DNA of 64,000 nucleotides from Ideonella sp. (GCF_016702655.1 NZ_JADJDO010000005.1:62001-126000), one strand, 5' to 3'. Shown: positions 8,850 through 19,500, numbered from the stretch's first letter. Numbers and translations: made by a program. The notes: generated from the sequence alone by a model not told the origin.

Positions 8850-9470
8850 TCAGCGCGCCGCGACGCCGATGCGCAACTGCAGCATGCGCCGCGAGGGCGC
8901 TGCGTCGCGCGAGCCGACGGCGCCCTGCAGCGACGGGTCGGGCTCGCCGCTCGCGGCGAGCGCGACCCATTCACCCAGCGGCACCGCAACCGTGGTCTCG
9001 AGCTCGAGCTCGCCACGCTGCGGCGGCTCGCCGCTGCCGGGCGCGACAGCCGGATCGAAGCGGGAAGTGTGCACCCTCAGGGTCACCGCAACCGGCTGCG
9101 TGCCGCCCGGCCAGCGCGGTTGGACGACCAGCGACTGCGCGGCGCTGATCCACTGCGTGGCCGGCGCCGCGACGCCACGCCACACGCCGGGCAGCAGCTG
9201 CCAGGTCTGGACCGGGCGCGTGACGCCGAGGGCGAGGCGCGCGCTCTGGCCATTGCGCACGCGCAGCCGGTGCTGCACAGGGTCGCGCGCCGCGTCGGCG
9301 CTGCTCAAGTCCCAGCCCGACGCCCGCGCGCCTGCGCCGGCCGAGCGCAGTTCGACGATCAGGTCGCGCTGCGGCAGGACCGGATCGGCGTGCGCGAAGC
9401 CCGACAGCGCCAGGGACGCGAGCAACAGGCAGGCGGCCCGTCGCGATGCGCAGGGCGGCATCTTCAGCAT
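8850..9470 (-). CDS. Secreted protein of unknown function
   Basis: A 206-residue protein with a clear Sec signal (about residues 1-29, hydrophobic core ACLLLASLALSGFAHA followed by a likely AxA cut). The mature part is beta-rich and low in Cys. Segments such as RDLIVELRS and NGQSARLALG resemble the N-terminal domains of small beta-sandwich proteins, but I do not recognise the family. Its ATG overlaps the stop of the upstream diguanylate cyclase (ATGCTGA), so the two are translationally coupled. A GTG at 9476 is an alternative start. The coupling suggests a function connected with c-di-GMP control of the envelope, which is inference only. Confidence 0.75.
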   Translation of the reverse strand: MLKMPPCASRRAACLLLASLALSGFAHADPVLPQRDLIVELRSAGAGARASGWDLSSADAARDPVQHRLRVRNGQSARLALGVTRPVQTWQLLPGVWRGVAAPATQWISAAQSLVVQPRWPGGTQPVAVTLRVHTSRFDPAVAPGSGEPPQRGELELETTVAVPLGEWVALAASGEPDPSLQGAVGSRDAAPSRRMLQLRIGVAAR

Positions 9471-10570
9471 TCGCACAGCACCCGGTTGCGCCCAGCCGCC
9501 TTGGCGGCGTACATCGCGCGGTCCGCGCGCTCGATCACCGCCGCAGCGGATTCACCCGGCCGCGACGCCGCAAGGCCGGCCGAGAACGCGAGTTCCAGCG
9601 TCGCCGTGCCCACGTCGACACGCAGCGCTGCGATCCTGGCCTGGATGCGCGCGAGAACCTGGGTCGCCGCGCCGATCTCGGTGTCGGGCAGCAGGAGCAG
9701 GAACTCCTCACCCCCCCAGCGCGCGAGCACGTCGGTCGTGCGCACCGCGCCCAGCGCGGCCTTGGCAAATTCGCGCAGCGCCTCGTCGCCGGCCGCGTGG
9801 CCGTGGCTGTCGTTGATGCGCTTGAAGTGGTCGATGTCGATCAACGCCAGGCACAGCGTGTGGCCCTTGCGCGCGTGGCGGGGCAGCTCGTAGGCAAGCA
9901 GCTCACCCATGTGGCGCCTGTTGGCAAGCAGCGTCAGGTCGTCACGCGTCGCCATCTCCTGGATGCGCGCCAGCGCATCGGCGAGCTCGGTCTTCTGCGC
10001 CTTGAGCTTGTGGCGCAGGTAGCTCAGCTGGCCGGTCAGGAACGACACGGCGGCGAGCATGCTCGCCGCGAGCGCGAAGTGCACCCACTCCTGGCCCGCC
10101 TCGTAGCGCAGCGGGTCGATGCGGTTCATCAGCACCATCGCCGCGCCGAGCAGCAGCACCGTGAACAGGCTCATCAGATGTGCCTGGCGCGGGCTGAGCG
10201 CGAAGGCACAGAACACGAGCACGACCGTCAGCAACGCAAGCGTCGAGCCGCGCGCGGGGCCGATGAGGGCGTACGAGGCGACGATGCAGCCGATCGCGAA
10301 CAGCGCCTGCGCGACGGCCAGCGGCGCGGGCGCGATGCCGAGGCGCTCGCTTGCCCGAACCGGCACATAGAACAGCAGCGTGCCCGCCACGATCGCGCCG
10401 ACCAACCACCGCACCGGGATCTCGGGCGCCGCGCCCAGGGCCACCTCGGCCACGAGCAGCAGCACGCACACGGCGTAGATGAGGAGCGTGATGGCCCAGT
10501 ACCGCACCTGGCGCTGCAGCCTGTCGCTGCCGCCGAGCAGGGCAAGGGCCACGCGGCTGGAGTTGGGCAT
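9464..10570 (-). CDS. Membrane-bound diguanylate cyclase (GGDEF)
   Basis: 368 residues. Five or six transmembrane helices fill residues 20-190, followed by a short coiled linker and a GGDEF domain (about 205-365) that contains RDDLTLLANRR and the active-site signature RWGGEEF, compatible with c-di-GMP synthesis. The ATG at 10570 is the natural start; the frame is open further up only because it runs antisense-like through the regulator gene. It sits 14 bp downstream of the AsnC-type regulator and overlaps the secreted unknown downstream. Confidence 0.93.
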   Translation of the reverse strand: MPNSSRVALALLGGSDRLQRQVRYWAITLLIYAVCVLLLVAEVALGAAPEIPVRWLVGAIVAGTLLFYVPVRASERLGIAPAPLAVAQALFAIGCIVASYALIGPARGSTLALLTVVLVFCAFALSPRQAHLMSLFTVLLLGAAMVLMNRIDPLRYEAGQEWVHFALAASMLAAVSFLTGQLSYLRHKLKAQKTELADALARIQEMATRDDLTLLANRRHMGELLAYELPRHARKGHTLCLALIDIDHFKRINDSHGHAAGDEALREFAKAALGAVRTTDVLARWGGEEFLLLLPDTEIGAATQVLARIQARIAALRVDVGTATLELAFSAGLAASRPGESAAAVIERADRAMYAAKAAGRNRVLCEC

Positions 10571-10584
10571 CTGGCGCGCCCGGG

Positions 10585-11118
10585 CTACGAGAGGTAGAGG
10601 TGCGCAAGCGGCAGTGCCGCTGTCGCCTTCACCTCGCCGAGCGAGAAGCTGGTGTGAACGTCCTTCACATTCGGCAGATTGAGCAGCGTCTTGATCGAGA
10701 ACTGCGAGAACGCCTCCAGATCGGTCACGATCACCTGCAGCTCGAAGGTCCCGGCGCCCGAGATGTAGTGGCAGGAGATGACCTCGGGCAGGCGGCGGAT
10801 GGCGTCCTCGAGCTCGCGCGTGGCCGCGCCGGCGCTGCGCTCGGCGTCGACACGCACGAAGGCGAGCACGCCGAGGCCGATCTTGCGCCGGTCGATCTCG
10901 GCCCGGTAGCCGGTGATGACGCGCTGCGCTTCGAGCCGCTTGACGCGGCGCCAGGTCGGCGCCGGCGACAGGCCGATGCGCGCCGCGAGCTCGGCGTTGG
11001 ACAGCCGCGCGTCGAGTTGCAACTCGCGCAGGATCGCGATGTCGTAGCGGTCGAGGCGCTCGCCGGGGCCGGGCTCGGGCGTCAGGGTTTGCACCGGTTT
11101 TGGCTTGGATGAAGACAA
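10585..11118 (-). CDS. Lrp/AsnC family transcriptional regulator
   Basis: About 177 residues: an N-terminal winged helix (LDRYDIAILREL, then LSNAELAARIGLS as recognition region) and a C-terminal RAM/AsnC ligand domain with VISCHYISGAGTFELQV. Such proteins sense amino acids. No ATG lies close to the conserved start; a TTG at 11118 with AAAGGA five bases upstream is my choice, with GTG at 11094 as an alternative and an ATG-open frame to 11178. It is divergent from the indolepyruvate oxidoreductase gene, which makes it the likely regulator of aromatic or branched 2-oxoacid use and of itself. Confidence 0.9.
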   Translation of the reverse strand: MSSSKPKPVQTLTPEPGPGERLDRYDIAILRELQLDARLSNAELAARIGLSPAPTWRRVKRLEAQRVITGYRAEIDRRKIGLGVLAFVRVDAERSAGAATRELEDAIRRLPEVISCHYISGAGTFELQVIVTDLEAFSQFSIKTLLNLPNVKDVHTSFSLGEVKATAALPLAHLYLS

Positions 11119-11142
11119 ACCAATCCTTTCGCGACAGTCTGA

Positions 11143-11155
11143 GCAATATTCTTGC
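11143..11155. promoter_or_regulatory. Inverted repeat between AsnC-type regulator and indolepyruvate oxidoreductase
   Basis: The sequence GCAATATTCTTGC has arms GCAA and TTGC around an AT-rich centre. It lies 25 bp upstream of the regulator's likely TTG start, in the only AT-rich part of the divergent gap. Lrp/AsnC proteins bind such loosely palindromic AT-centred sites, so it is a candidate autoregulatory operator. This is a visual call without a matrix. Confidence 0.4.
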
Positions 11156-11300
11156 TTTGACCCACCCAATTTAGGCAAACAAAGAAAAGACTTCCAGGGG
11201 CACTTTCCCTAAACTGCGGCGCACCCCACACCCTGTCGGGTCGCAGCCGGCCACGAGCCTGTGCGCGACGCCCGAGCAACCCGCCTGGAGCCCGCCGCCC

Positions 11301-14300
11301 ATGAACGCACCGCTTCCCGAGTCCATCCGCAAGGCGATCGAAGCCGTCTCGCTCGACGACAAGTACGAGCTGACGCACGGCCGCGCGTTCATGAGCGGCG
11401 TGCAGGCGCTGGTGCGCCTGCCGATGCTGCAGCGCCAGCGCGACCTCGCCGCGGGGCTGAACACGGCCGGCTTCATCAGCGGCTACCGCGGCAGCCCGCT
11501 CGGCGGCTACGACCAGGCGCTGTGGGCGGCGAGAAAGCACATCGCCGGTCAGCACATCGTGTTCCAGCCCGGCGTCAACGAGGAGCTCGCCGCAACGGCC
11601 GTCTGGGGCACGCAGCAGCTCGACCTGTACCCGAAGGAACGCAAGTACGACGGCGTGTTCGGCATCTGGTACGGCAAGGGCCCGGGCGTGGACCGCTGCT
11701 CCGATGTGTTCAAGCACGCCAACATGGCCGGCACGAGCCGCCATGGCGGCGTGATCGCGATCGCCGGCGACGACCATGTCTCCAAGAGCAGCACCGCGCC
11801 GCACCAGAGCGACCACATCTTCAAGGCCTGCGGGTTGCCGGTGTTCTTCCCGAGCAACGTGCAGGACATCCTCGACATGGGGCTGCACGCGTTCGCGATG
11901 AGCCGCTTCTCGGGCGTGTGGAGCGGCATGAAGACGATCCAGGAGGTGGTCGAGTCGTCGGCCTCGGTGTCGGTCGATCCGGAGCGGGTGGCTATCGTGA
12001 TGCCCGAGGACTTCGCGATGCCGCCCGGCGGCCTGCACATCCGCTGGCCCGACGTGCCGCTCGAGCAGGAAGCGCGGCTGATGGACTACAAGTGGTACGC
12101 GGCGCTGGCCTATGTGCGCGCGAACCGGCTCAACCACAACGTCGTCGAGGGACCGAACGACCGCTTCGGCATCATCGCCAGCGGCAAGGCCTTCAACGAC
12201 ACGTGCCAGGCGCTCGCGGACCTGGGCCTGGATGATGCGACCTGCCGCGCGATCGGCGTCCGCGTGCACAAGGTCAACGTCGTCTGGCCGCTCGAGGCCA
12301 CGATCACGCGCGAGTTCGCGCAAGGGCTTGCCGAGATCCTCGTCGTCGAGGAGAAGCGCCAGGTCATCGAGTACCAGTTGAAGGAGGAGCTCTACAACTG
12401 GCGCGCCGACGTGCGGCCCAACGTGCTCGGCAAGTTCGACGAGCCCGCGGGCAGCGACGACCGCTCCGGCGGCGAATGGAGCATGCCCAACCCGAGCGAG
12501 AACTGGCTGCTGCGCGCCAAGGCCGACTTGACGCCGGCCATCATCGCCAAGGCGATCGCCAAGCGCCTGAAGAAGCTCGGCGTCGGATCGGACATCGCGG
12601 CGCGCATGGACGAGCGGCTCGCGATCATCGAAGCGCGCGAGCGTCAGCTCTCGGAACTCAAGGTCGACACCGGCGAGCGCGCGCCGTGGTTCTGCAGCGG
12701 CTGCCCGCACAACACGAGCACCCGCGTTCCGGAAGGATCGCGCGCGGTGGCCGGCATCGGCTGCCACTACATGTCGGTGTGGATGGACCGCAGCACCAGC
12801 ACCTTCACCCAGATGGGCGGCGAAGGCGTGCCCTGGGTCGGGCAGGCGCCGTTCACGAACGAAAGGCACATCTTCGCCAACCTCGGCGACGGCACCTACT
12901 TCCACAGCGGCCTGCTCGCGATCCGCCAGAGCATTGCCGCGGGCGTCAACATCACCTACAAGATCCTCTACAACGACGCGGTCGCGATGACCGGCGGGCA
13001 GCAGGTCGGCGAGCGGCCCGAGGGCCACTCGGTGACGCAGATCATGAAGAGCGTGCTCGCCGAAGGCGCGGCCAAACTCGTGATCGTGACCGACCAGCCC
13101 GAGAAGTACGACGGCGTGGCGCTCGAGGCCGGCGTCACCGTGCACCACCGTGACGAGCTCGACCGCATCCAACGCGACTTCCGCGAACTCAAGGGCACGA
13201 CGGTCATCATCTACGACCAGGTCTGCGCGACCGAGAAGCGCCGGCGCAGGAAGCGCGGCAAGATGGCCACGCCCGACAAGCGCGTCGTCATCAACGAGCT
13301 CGTCTGCGAGGGCTGCGGTGACTGCTCGGTGCAGAGCAACTGTCTGTCGGTGGAGCCGGTCGAGACCGAGTTCGGCCGCAAGCGGCGCATCAACCAGAAC
13401 AGCTGCAACCTCGACTACTCGTGCGTCAAGGGCTTCTGCCCGAGCTTCGTAACGGTCGAGGGCGGCCAGTTGAAGAAGCCGAAGAAGCAGGCCCGGGGCG
13501 ACCTGTCGGCGCTGCCGGCGATCCCCGAGCCGACGCTGCCGCTCGCCGAGAAGGCCTGGGGCATCGTCGTCGGCGGCGTCGGCGGCACCGGCGTGATCAC
13601 GATCGGCCAGTTGCTCGGCATGGCGGCGCACATCGAGGGCAAGGGGGTCGTCACCCAGGACGCCGGAGGACTCGCGCAGAAGGGCGGCGCGACCTGGAGC
13701 CACATCCAGATCGCGGCACGGCCCGACGCGATCTACACGACCAAGGTCGACACCGCGCAGGCGGATCTCGTGATCGCCTGCGACGCCATCGTCGGCGCGT
13801 CGAAGTACACGATGACGGTGATGCAGCACGGCCGTACCTATGTCGCACTCAACACCCACGGCACGCCGACCGCGGCCTTCGTGCGCAACCCCGACTGGCA
13901 GTTCCCGGGCACGAACTGCGAGGCTGCCGTGCGCGCGAGCGTCGGTGGCGCGCTCGTCGGCGCCTTCGACGCCGAGCAGGTGGCGGTGCAGCTCGTCGGC
14001 GACTCGATCTACACGAATCCGCTGATGCTCGGCTACGCCTGGCAGCAGGGTCGGATCCCGGTCGGCCACGCCGCGCTGATGCGCGCGATCGAGCTGAACG
14101 CGGTGCAGGTCGACAACAACAAGGCCGCCTTCGAGTGGGGCCGGCGCTGCGCGCACGACCTGGCCGCGGTGCAGGCCCTCTTCAAGGCGCAGCAGGTGAT
14201 AGCGTTCGTCAAGAAGCCTTCACTTGCCGAAATGATCGCCACGCGCGTCGAATTCCTCACCGGCTACCAGGACGCGGCCTACGCGGCGCGCTACAAGCAC

Positions 14301-14869
14301 TTCGTCGAGAAGGTGCACGCCGCAGAGGCTCCGCTTTCGAGCACGAAGCTCAGTGAAGCCGTCGCACGCTACCTGTTCAAGCTGATGGCCTACAAGGACG
14401 AGTACGAGGTGGCGCGCCTGTACACCGACAAGCGCTTCCACGACGCGTCGCGGAGCAGTTCGAGGGCGACTACAAGCTCAATTTCCACCTCGCGCCGCCG
14501 GCGATCGCCAAGAAGAACGACAAGCGCGAGCTGGTCAAGCAGAAGTTCGGGCCCTGGATGCTCTCGGCCTTCGGGCTGCTGGCCAGCCTCAAGGGCTTGC
14601 GCGGCGGCGCGCTCGACTTCTTCGGCCGTACCGAAGAGCGCAAGACCGAGCGCGCGCTGATCGACGAGTACATGCGCTGCATCGACGAACTGGTCGCCGG
14701 GCTCTCGGCCGAGCGCCTCGCCCAGGCGGTCGAGATCGCGCGCATCCCGGAAGAGATCCGCGGCTACGGCCACGTGAAGGAGCGCCACCTCGTCGCCGCG
14801 CGCGCCAAGTGGGCGACGCTGATGGCCGCGTGGCGCGGCGGGGCGGTGCAGGAGCGCAAGGCAGCCTGA
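11301..14869 (+). CDS. Indolepyruvate ferredoxin oxidoreductase, fused alpha/beta type, with one frameshift
   Basis: About 1190 residues. It oxidatively decarboxylates aryl- or other 2-oxoacids to acyl-CoA using ferredoxin. The N-terminal part contains the pyruvate-ferredoxin-oxidoreductase-like domain, FCSGCPHNTS, and the thiamine diphosphate segment with NLGDGTYFHSG (about residue 530). A 4Fe-4S region follows with VCEGCGDCSVQSNC, then a gamma-type catalytic domain starting GGVGGTGVITIGQ. The reading frame breaks near 14448: the upstream frame goes nonsense after KRFHDA, while the correct continuation QFEGDYKLNFHLAPP to the stop at 14869 is in the frame reached by restoring one base. Transcribed divergently from the AsnC-type regulator. 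Confidence 0.93.
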
Positions 14870-14943
14870 CGACGCGAGGTCCCAGGCGCGCCGCTACGAG
14901 GCGGCGCGTTCTGGGCTAGGCTTTGCGCTGCCGAGCATTGCCC

Positions 14944-15501
14944 ATGCGCATCCCGCCGCCCGCCTCGCCCCGCTATACCGCTGTCGCGATCGCGTTGCAC
15001 TGGCTGCTCGCGGTGGCGCTCGCAGCGAGCCTCGCCGTCGGCCTGTTCATGACCGAGCTGCCGGCCTCGCCGCTCAAGCTGAAGCTCACCAACTGGCACC
15101 AGTGGGCCGGCATCACGATCCTCGCGCTGTCGCTGCTGCGCCTGGCGTGGCGCCTGACGCATCGCCCGCCGCCGGACCTGCCTTCGATGCCTGCCTGGCA
15201 GCGGCGCGTGGCGCGTCTCGTGCATCGCCTGCTGTACGCGCTGTTGTTCGCGGTTCCGCTCGCCGGCTGGGCCTACAGCTCGGCAGCGGGGTTTCCGGTC
15301 GTGCTGTTCGGCATCTGGCCGTTGCCCGATGTCGTGCCCGCCGACAAGGCGCTCGCCGAGGCGATCAAGCCGTTGCACTGGATGCTCGCCTATTGCCTGG
15401 CCGCACTGGCGCTGGTGCATGTGGCGGCTGCGATCAAGCACCACTACGTCGATCGCGACGGGCTGCTCGGCCGCATGGGCCTGCGGGGCCGCTCGTTGTA
15501 G
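14944..15501 (+). CDS. Cytochrome b561 family membrane protein
   Basis: 185 residues with four transmembrane helices and paired histidines in the expected helices (ALHWLLA, NWHQWAGI, KPLHWMLAY, LVHVAAAIKHHY), which would ligate two b-type haems. Prokaryotic members are inner-membrane electron carriers, in some cases superoxide:quinone oxidoreductases. The ATG at 14944 gives a normal length; a TTG at 14923 is an alternative. It stands alone, 74 bp after the oxidoreductase gene. Confidence 0.92.
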   Translation: MRIPPPASPRYTAVAIALHWLLAVALAASLAVGLFMTELPASPLKLKLTNWHQWAGITILALSLLRLAWRLTHRPPPDLPSMPAWQRRVARLVHRLLYALLFAVPLAGWAYSSAAGFPVVLFGIWPLPDVVPADKALAEAIKPLHWMLAYCLAALALVHVAAAIKHHYVDRDGLLGRMGLRGRSL

Positions 15502-15665
15502 TCGCCCACAGGCCCGTGGCCAAGCTGCAGCAGGCGCGGCGCCTGCTGCGCCGGGGCGGGCGTCTTCTCCTGTGCGATCAACTCGGCAAGGCGCGCCACC
15601 TCTTCTGGGTTCGCACGGACCGAGGCAACGGCTGCACCGACTGGCGGCGCGGCGTCATGGCCTCG
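15444..15665 (-). other. Possible gene remnant or read-through tail after the small lipoprotein
   Basis: Directly after the lipoprotein stop the same frame stays open for about 73 codons, to a TAG at 15446-15444 inside the antisense of cytochrome b561. The translation contains EEVARLAELIAQEKTPAP, whose core RLAELIAQEK also ends the unrelated gene at 16121. A 33-bp stretch (15563-15595) matches 16141-16173 with one mismatch. There is no start codon. It may be a duplicated gene end, or a C-terminal extension separated by a stop. Confidence 0.35.
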
Positions 15666-16173
15666 CTACTGTCCGACCGCGCCCCCGGCCGGTACGGTAC
15701 GGCGAATGTCCTGGTTAGCTGCCGCTGCAGCGCGCCGGTCCTGCTCTGCCTGCTCGGCTGTCCGGCAGCGCACGGCCGAGATCTTCGTTCCCGTGGCCTG
15801 CTCTCGTGTGCAGGTTGCGGTGTCGGCCGCGGCCACGGGGTCGGAGGGCGTCGTCGCTGCGCAGGCTGTCAGCGCCAGCACGGCAAAACCTGCAAGGACG
15901 AGCTTCATGCGCCATGTCTCCTGAGTGTGCGTTGTCGGATGGGACCGAGGATACATTGCCGCGGAGAATGCCCATGCAATGTTCGAGAAGCAGCGAAGCG
16001 TCGAACACTGCACTGGCGCCCGGCAATCACTCCTCGAATCGGTATCGAATCCGGGCAAGCGGACCCGCCCGGTGCGCGTTCAGCGGCCGGGAGGCGCGCA
16101 AAGGTCAGGCCCGGTGACGCCTACTTCACCGCCCCGAGCTTCTTCTCCTGTGCGATCAACTCGGCCAGGCGCG
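15563..16173. repeat. Pair of 33-bp near-identical direct repeats (15563-15595 and 16141-16173)
   Basis: Both copies begin TCTTCTCCTGTGCGATCAAC and differ by one base in 33. On the minus strand both encode RLAELIAQEK in the same reading phase. The second copy is the end of the Sm-like gene; the first follows the small lipoprotein. Confidence 0.85.
15666..15908 (-). CDS. Small lipoprotein of unknown function
   Basis: 80 residues. MKLVLAGFAVLALTACAATT is a compact lipoprotein signal with lipobox LTAC (Cys at 16). The mature part is hydrophilic, with two cysteines in a TCTREQATGTKISAVRC pattern shared by small lipoproteins I have seen in Burkholderiales, and an Ala/Gln-rich tail. A good ribosome binding site (AGGAGA) lies 9 bp before the ATG. 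It is on the same strand as the PEP-CTERM gene and its partner, 212 bp downstream of the latter. Confidence 0.75.
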   Translation of the reverse strand: MKLVLAGFAVLALTACAATTPSDPVAAADTATCTREQATGTKISAVRCRTAEQAEQDRRAAAAANQDIRRTVPAGGAVGQ

Positions 16174-16543
16174 AGGTCTCGGCGATGCCCTCGACAAGAA
16201 CGATCTTTTCGGTCGGGATCATCATCCACTGGGGCCCATGCCAGTCGGCCTTGGCGCGGTTGACGAGCTGGTTCGTCGGCGGTGCGCCGCTCGGCCCCGC
16301 AAGCGTCTGCACGTAGTAGACGTTGACCAGCCGCAACCCGGCCGGGCCTTGCTCGGCAATCTCGCCGTAGTAGACCTGACCGTTGGTCAGCAGCACGCTG
16401 ACCTGCGCCCCCGGCACCACCCACGCCGGGTGAGCCTGCCCGCGCTGCAGGCTCGCCCAGGCCTGCACGGCCTGGGCCACGGCGAGCACCGCGGCGAGTG
16501 CGAGGGCGGCGGCAACGGCAGCAGCGCGCAGGCTGCCGTTCAT
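16121..16543 (-). CDS. Membrane-anchored protein with a possible Sm-like (LSm/Hfq) fold, coupled to the PEP-CTERM gene
   Basis: 140 residues. Residues 7-31 form one transmembrane helix. Residues 46-62 (AQVSVLLTNGQVYYGEI) resemble the Sm1 motif, in which a strand is followed by N-G and a G five residues later. Residues 70-79 and 107-119 (MMIPTEKIVLVEG) resemble the following strands of an Sm barrel. I do not recognise a named family, and the fold is inferred by eye. Its ATG overlaps the PEP-CTERM stop by four bases (ATGA), so the two are co-translated. It could be a periplasmic or cytoplasmic-face accessory protein for export or anchoring of the giant protein. Confidence 0.7.
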   Translation of the reverse strand: MNGSLRAAAVAAALALAAVLAVAQAVQAWASLQRGQAHPAWVVPGAQVSVLLTNGQVYYGEIAEQGPAGLRLVNVYYVQTLAGPSGAPPTNQLVNRAKADWHGPQWMMIPTEKIVLVEGIAETSRLAELIAQEKKLGAVK

Positions 16544-19500
16544 GCGCCCGCAGACACCCGGCGGCGCCGCGCCAGCGCTCCAACCACGCCCAGACCGGCG
16601 ATGAACAATGCCCAGGTCCCAGGCTCGGGGACCGGAACGCTGGGGCTGAAGCCTGCGACCGCCGGTAGCGCCGGAGTGCTGGCCACGAGGTAGCTGAAGT
16701 CGGCGCCCTTCGCGCCGTTCGCGGTCAGGCTGTAGCTCAGCGACAGCGTTTGCGTGCCCGCAGCGAAGATGCCCAGGCTGAGCGGGTTGTCGTCGAAGTA
16801 GGTCTGCGCCGCGGCGAGGTTCACGAACGTGTCGCTGAACACGACCGCAGCACCGTTCATCGCGGTCAGCGTGAGCGAATTGAAGCCGCCGCCGTAGCTC
16901 GTGAAGTCGAGCAGCCCGAGGGTCAGGGTCTTGTCCGCCGCCAGCGTGAAGGTGTAGCTCACGCTCGCCACATAGGTGTGTGAGCCGGCCGATGCACCGT
17001 AGTTGGCGCCGAGCGACCCCGCCCCGATGACCGCATGGTTGGCCCCGAGCGCGGCGTCCACATCGGCGTTGGCTGCCAGCAGGGAGTCCTCGGTCGCGGC
17101 GCTGATCGCGCCGTTCGTGTATGCGAAGGCGTGCTGGCCGTTGCTGCCGCCGCCCAGGTTGGGGAAGGTGAACCCCGCGCCCGGGTTGAAGGTCGTCTTC
17201 GCGACAGCGGCGGTCGCAGCCGCCGCGTTGGCCACGTCGGCCACTGCGCTGCCGACGATGGTGCTCGTACCGCTGGTGGCCGTGCTGGTGGCGGTTGCGC
17301 TGCCCGAGCCGCCGGTCGCGTAGGCCACCGAGCTCAGGTTGGCTGCGCCGACACCGGTCGTCGCGGCGAGCGAGATCGCATTGTTGCCGGTGGCCGTGCT
17401 CGTGGCTGCGGCATAGCCGGCCTTCGACGTCGTCGTGGCTGCCGCGCTTGCGTTGGCGGAACCCTTGGTACCGCCGTTGCCTCCGGTCGCCGTCGCATTG
17501 GCGGTGACGCTGGAACCTGCGGTCGCGGCCAAGGTGCTCGTGGCCGCACCGCCCACCATGCCGGCCTGGCCAGCGCCCCCGGTGGCCGTCATGGTGGCGC
17601 TCAGCGTCGATACCGCCTTGGTGAGCGTCTGGGTACCACTCGCCGTCGCCGCCCCGCCCGCGCCGCCTGTGCCCGAGGTCGTTCCGCCACCGGCCCCACC
17701 GTTCGCCGTGGTCGTCGTGTTCAGTGTCGAGACCAGGGCCGAATTGAAGTTCAGCCCGGACGTTGCCGCACCGCCCTTGCCCGCGATGCCGATATACGAA
17801 TAGCCGCCGTTGCCTGCATCGGCGAGCTGCGTCAGGTACAGGGTGCCGGACGTCGAACCCGTGACCTTGTTGTTCAGCGTGGTCGCAACGCCAACGCCAC
17901 CATCGGCACCGCTGTTGCCGGTTCCCGCCGCGCCGCCATAGGCCCTGAGCGTGACGTTGACGGTGCCGCTGCCGGAGGTCGCGCTGGCCGAGCCCGTTGC
18001 GGCTCCGCCCTTGCCGCCCTTGAAGCCTGCGCCGTTGCCGTCGCCGCCGCCGCCGCCATAGGCATTCACGGTCATGCTGGCTGTGTGGTAGACGGTCGTC
18101 GAGCCGCTGCCCAGCGCCGACGCGGCACCGCCATTGGCCCCGTTCGCATTCGAGCTGCCCGCCCCGCCGCCGCCACCAGAGGCGTTCACGACGACGCCGA
18201 GCGTTCCCACACCCGTGATGTTGTTGGCGTTGGAGTCTGCCGCGCCGCCGACCCCCGCCGTCCCGGCGTTCGCCCCGCCGCCCGTACCGCCGGTCGATGC
18301 GAGGGCGACGTTGAGCGTGCTGGCGTTGGCGTTTGCCAGCGTCAACGTGCTGGATGCCGCACCGCCCACACCTCCCGCCGCGACATTGCCGGCGCCGCCG
18401 CCTCCGCCATAGGCGTTCTGGGTCAGGTTCAGCGTGCCGCTGGTGCTGCCGTTCACGCTGTCGACGAGAGTGACCGCGCCGCCCGCGCCACCGCCGGCAC
18501 CGCTGGAACCGGCGCCGCCCGTACCGCCGGATGCCTGCGCGAGAACCGTGGCGTTGCCGCTCCCGGAAGCGCCGGCGGCTGTTGCCACGGCACCGGCTCC
18601 GCTGCCGCCCGACTTGGCCGCACCGTTGCCGCCGCCGCCGTTGCCACCAGTGGCGTAAGCCGCCACATAGACTGCATTCGCCGCCGTGCCGCTGGCCGTT
18701 GCGGTGCCGGTGGCACCGGCCTGGCCGCTTTGTCCGGTGCTGGCGGTCCCGCCGTTACCGCCGTCGCCATACACATAGAGAGTCAGCGAACCCACGCTGC
18801 CGAGCGTGCCGCTGGCAGTGCCGGTGGCGCCGGCCTTGGCCGTCCCGCCGCTGGTACCCCCGCCGTTGCCGCCCAGCGCCCGCACGCTGGAGGTAAGGCT
18901 GCTGGCAGTGAGGTCGTTCACGGCCAGGTTGCTCGTGGCCGCGCCGGCCGCGCCGGCCACCCCGGTGTCGGAGTTGCCCCCGGTGCCACCGCGCGCATAC
19001 TGGTTCAAGGTCAGCGCACCGGTCGTGCTGCCGCTCACCGCGTCGGCGCGTGTGACCGCCTTGCCGGCCCCGCCGGCGGCACCGCTGTAGCCATAGCCCC
19101 CCGCGCCGCCGTAAGTGTTGAGCGCGACGTATACGGTGCCGCTCACGGCCGTCCCACTGGCCGTGCCCACCGCGTTGCCGCCGTTGCCACCCTTGAAGCC
19201 CGCGCCGTTGCCGCTGCCACCGTTGCCACCGGTGGCGTTGACGGTGGTGGACACGCCGTCGTCGAGGAGGCTCGTCGTCGAGGCAGCGCTGTTCGAGGTC
19301 GCGGCGCCACCGTTGGCCCCGCTCGCGTTGGAGCTGCCTGCCCCGCCGTCGCCCCCGTAGCCATTCACGTTGACGGTGAGCGCGCCCACACCCGTGATGT
19401 TGTTGGCGTTGGAGTTTGCCGCGCCGCCGACCCCCGCCGTCCCGGCGTTCGCCCCGCCGCCCGTACCGCCGTACGATGCGAGGGTGACGTTGAGCGTGCT

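Noticed and set aside
11082..14156. 1024-codon minus-strand frame opposite indolepyruvate oxidoreductase
   Set aside because: Shadow frame; the plus strand carries clear thiamine and iron-sulphur motifs.
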